From Methylophaga sp. (GTDB lineage Bacteria > Pseudomonadota > Gammaproteobacteria > Nitrosococcales > Methylophagaceae): a stretch of 8,071 nucleotides of DNA. The stretch is from positions 1-8,071 of the forward strand of contig JABURN010000223.1 in assembly GCA_014762585.1 (NCBI GenBank), given 5' to 3'. Under the pieces are notes generated by a model. That model saw only the letters and a program-made list of their open reading frames with translations, made no database searches and was not told the DNA's origin. Below are positions 6,280 to 8,071 of the stretch, one piece after another. How positions within the stretch are numbered: position 1 is the first letter of the stretch; the number at the start of each line of letters is the position of its first letter. Made by a program: the position numbers and the translations under genes.

Positions 6280-7587
6280 TTAATTCTCCATCAGACCCGG
6301 CAGCCACAGGCTGATTTCCGGAAAGGCAATCATCAGCGCCAGCACCATAACCTGCAGCACCACAAAAGGCACGATGCCTTTGTATATCGAATGCAGTTTG
6401 AGACTGGGCGGCGCACTGGCTTTCAGATAGAACAGAGAAAAGCCAAACGGCGGTGTCAGAAACGAAGTTTGCAGATTAAGTGCAATCAGCAGTGCAAACC
6501 ATAGTGGATCCAGCCCCATATGCACTGCTACCGGCGCGATCACCGGGACCACGATAAAGCAGATTTCGATAAAATCGAGGAAGAAACCGAGCAGGAAAAT
6601 CAGCAGCATGCTCAGGATCAGGAAGGTCCATTTACCGCCGGGCAGACCACTGAAAATATCCAGAATCAGCTTGTCCCCGCCCATGCCGACAAAGACCAGT
6701 CCAAAGGCTGTCGCACCGATAAAGATGATAAACACCATGCTGGTCAGTCGGGTGGTTTTCTGCATCGCTTCACGCAGATTATCCAGATCAAGACGTTTAT
6801 GCAGTGCTGCCAGGATCATGGCGCCCAATGCACCCACTGCCGCAGATTCGGTGGGCGAGGCCACGCCGAAGAAAATGGAACCCAGCACCGCGATAATCAG
6901 AAATAATGGGGGCAGCAGGCTTTTAATGACGGCCAAAGCGAGGCCGGTATCAAACTCTTCATTGCTGTTCATTGCCGGTGCCAGTTCAGGTTTGCGCCAG
7001 GCGACCCAGACGATATAAAGAATGTAACCACCGATAAGCAGCGCACCGGGGATGGTGGCAGCAATAAACAATTCACCCACTGGTACACCTATCACGTCCC
7101 CCAGCAGGATTAGAATGATACTGGGCGGAATGATCTGTCCCAGGGTGCCGGAGGCGGCAATGGTGCCGCTGGCCAGTGACGGGGCATAACCCCGCTTCAG
7201 CATGACCGGTAGCGCAATCACCGCCATGGTGACGACAGAAGCACCGACCACACCGGTTGTGGCGGCGAGCAGAGCGCCGACTACAACCACAGAAATGGCC
7301 AGGCCACCACGGACCTTACCAAATAGCCGACCCATGGTATCGAGCAGTTCTTCAGCAATGCCGGACTTCTCCAGCAGTACCCCCATAAACACGAACAGCG
7401 GCACCGCCAGTAGCGTGAAGTTGGTCATAATGCCCCAGATACGGAGCGGCAACAGATTGAAGAAGTCCATGCCCAGGAAAATGCCGCCGAAGGCGAGGGC
7501 GATAGCGCCCAGCGTGAAAGCCACCGGGTAGCCTGCCAGCAACAGCAGGAACAACACGGCGAACATGGCGAGAGCCCAGTATTCCAT
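6280..7587 (-). CDS. dctM: TRAP transporter large permease (DctM family)
   Basis: This is the large membrane subunit of a tripartite ATP-independent periplasmic transporter. It is the sodium-coupled channel that takes solute from a periplasmic binding protein. At 435 residues and about 12 helices it is full length. Family motifs in order: AVPLFVFMGVLLEKSGIAEE (61-80), GVVGASVVTMAVIALPVML (112-130), ASGTLGQIIPPSI (145-157), GVASPTESAAVGALGA (241-256) and NLQTSFLTPPFGFSLFYLK (371-389). The last block, and the paired small subunit, resemble the branch named for mannitol/chloroaromatic compounds (FcbT3-like), a name that does not prove the substrate. A Shine-Dalgarno AAGGAG (complement of 7596-7601) lies in the end of dctQ, and the start codon overlaps the dctQ stop as TGATG, so the two subunits are translationally coupled. 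The binding-protein gene is expected upstream, outside the window. Confidence 0.95.
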   Translation of the reverse strand: MEYWALAMFAVLFLLLLAGYPVAFTLGAIALAFGGIFLGMDFFNLLPLRIWGIMTNFTLLAVPLFVFMGVLLEKSGIAEELLDTMGRLFGKVRGGLAISVVVVGALLAATTGVVGASVVTMAVIALPVMLKRGYAPSLASGTIAASGTLGQIIPPSIILILLGDVIGVPVGELFIAATIPGALLIGGYILYIVWVAWRKPELAPAMNSNEEFDTGLALAVIKSLLPPLFLIIAVLGSIFFGVASPTESAAVGALGAMILAALHKRLDLDNLREAMQKTTRLTSMVFIIFIGATAFGLVFVGMGGDKLILDIFSGLPGGKWTFLILSMLLIFLLGFFLDFIEICFIVVPVIAPVAVHMGLDPLWFALLIALNLQTSFLTPPFGFSLFYLKASAPPSLKLHSIYKGIVPFVVLQVMVLALMIAFPEISLWLPGLMEN

Positions 7588-7988
7588 CAGCGGCTCTCCT
7601 TGTGACGTAAAACTTCGACCTGCTTGAGTAGTTCAGACAGGCCCTGCAGCATCAGCATGACAAAAGCGACCAGAATCGCGCCTTTCAGCAGAAAACGGTA
7701 GGGCAGGCCGCCAGGGTCGGGTGAGCCCTCTTTGTAGTAAAAAGCATTTTCAACAAAAGGCCAGCTGGTGAACAAAATCAGGAAGCAGAAAGGAAACAGA
7801 AACAGACAAGTGCCGAGGATACTGATCCAGGCGCGGCCACGGTCACTGACAAAGCGGCTCTGGTAAAGAATGTCTACACGTACATGTTCATCATGTTTCA
7901 AAGTGTAGGCGCCGCCGAGCAAAAACAGCAGGGCGAAGAGATGCCATTCCAGTTCCTGCAAAGCCACCGAACCCTGCTGGAATAAATA
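7587..7988 (-). CDS. dctQ: TRAP transporter small permease (DctQ family), 5' partial
   Basis: This is the small membrane subunit that partners DctM. The visible part covers the last three of four expected helices: LEWHLFALLFLLGGAYTL, then a helix near ILGTCLFLFPFCFLILF, and finally LLKGAILVAFVMLMLQGLSEL. Typical motifs are ALQELEWH, HDEHVRVDILY and SPDPGGLPYRF, which suit the FcbT2-like group. The family is normally about 160-190 residues, so the first helix is missing. A GTG at 7967 could be taken as a start, but the frame continues upstream through YLFQQGS, the conserved segment before ALQEL, so that GTG is internal. The reading frame is broken only because the contig runs into adapter sequence at about 7988, and a stop codon at 7997-7995 lies within the adapter. 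The gene is probably intact in the organism. The stop codon overlaps the dctM start. Confidence 0.9.
   Translation of the reverse strand, partial: YLFQQGSVALQELEWHLFALLFLLGGAYTLKHDEHVRVDILYQSRFVSDRGRAWISILGTCLFLFPFCFLILFTSWPFVENAFYYKEGSPDPGGLPYRFLLKGAILVAFVMLMLQGLSELLKQVEVLRHKESR
7596..7601 (-). promoter_or_regulatory. Shine-Dalgarno site of dctM inside dctQ
   Basis: On the − strand AAGGAG ends eight bases before the dctM ATG and lies within the last codons of dctQ. Together with the TGATG overlap this indicates re-initiation or coupled translation of the two TRAP membrane subunits. Confidence 0.65.
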
Positions 7989-8071
7989 GGTCTCTTATAC
8001 ACATCTGACGCTGCCGACGATCCACCCTGTGTAGATCCAGGTGTGCGCCGCATACATAAAAAAAAAAAAAA
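7988..8071 (+). other. Nextera (Tn5) sequencing adapter read-through, not genomic
   Basis: From 7990 to 8006 the sequence equals the last 17 bases of the 19-base Tn5 mosaic end (GTCTCTTATACACATCT). Next come GACGCTGCCGACGA (8007-8020), as in the Nextera read adapter, eight index-like bases (8021-8028), and GTGTAGATC (8029-8037), the start of the reverse complement of the Illumina P5 oligonucleotide. The remaining P5 part (8038-8057) matches imperfectly, as expected of low-quality cycles. A run of 14 A closes the contig. This order (insert, mosaic end, primer site, index, flow-cell oligo, poly-A) has no natural counterpart. Bases 7988-7989 do not match the mosaic end, so the junction is uncertain by a few bases. 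Confidence 0.97.
8058..8071 (+). repeat. 14-base poly-A run, sequencing artefact
   Basis: A pure adenine homopolymer ends the contig directly after the degraded P5 adapter sequence. It is what a base caller emits after reading past the end of a library molecule. It is not a polyadenylated transcript, a retroelement tail or a terminator. Confidence 0.93.

Noticed and set aside
6520..7018. Two open frames on the + strand antisense to dctM
   Set aside because: Their compositions (one rich in His, Gln and Asp, the other in Ser, Arg and Pro) are what the complement of a hydrophobic membrane gene gives. No domain or ribosome site was seen, and dctM has clear family motifs.
7965..7967. GTG as the start of dctQ
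   Set aside because: Upstream codons in the same frame encode the conserved YLFQQGS segment, and starting here would drop the first helix. The frame is interrupted only by adapter sequence.
7988..8006. End of a Tn5/IS50-like transposon
   Set aside because: The match is to the engineered mosaic end used in library preparation, and it is followed by a primer site, index and P5 sequence. A natural IS50 end would be followed by transposon genes.

Overview
The window looks like a short chromosomal contig from a gammaproteobacterium of moderate GC content. The support is protein style only: a PAS-GGDEF signalling protein, a proteobacterial TRAP transporter, a Pcm-family enzyme and standard Shine-Dalgarno sites. 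A genus cannot be named from the sequence alone. The sequence is incomplete at both ends. The first gene runs off the left edge. The last ~84 bases are not genomic: they are a Nextera (Tn5 tagmentation) adapter read-through ending in poly-A.

Layout on the + strand: (1) a 5'-truncated PAS-GGDEF diguanylate cyclase with an intact GGEEF active site and RxxD inhibitory site; (2) 25 bases later, an EamA/DMT-family permease; (3) a GNAT N-acetyltransferase with no visible Shine-Dalgarno site, possibly leaderless; (4) a Pcm-family protein-L-isoaspartate methyltransferase that carries a Sec signal peptide; (5) seven bases later, an 821-residue, ~14-helix membrane protein with a spermidine-synthase-like Rossmann domain in the middle; (6) a 156-residue protein with an R-x4-H motif of HEPN type. 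A GC-rich hairpin then separates this strand from a convergent − strand operon, (7) dctQ (truncated by the contig end) and (8) dctM, the two membrane subunits of a TRAP transporter resembling the mannitol/chloroaromatic (FcbT2/FcbT3) branch.

The most interesting biology is the pair pcm plus membrane synthase-like protein. The Pcm has an export signal, and the positive-inside rule places the Rossmann domain of its partner on the periplasmic side. The partner has also lost the aspartates used by real aminopropyltransferases. Two nucleotide-fold proteins of the S-adenosylmethionine type therefore appear to be co-produced for a compartment where this cofactor is not expected. My working idea, which is inference, is an envelope protein-repair or modification module in which the membrane protein supplies or senses the cofactor. 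The second point of interest is the lone HEPN-like protein. The most certain observation is the adapter artefact at the right end, which makes the apparent start of dctQ unreliable.
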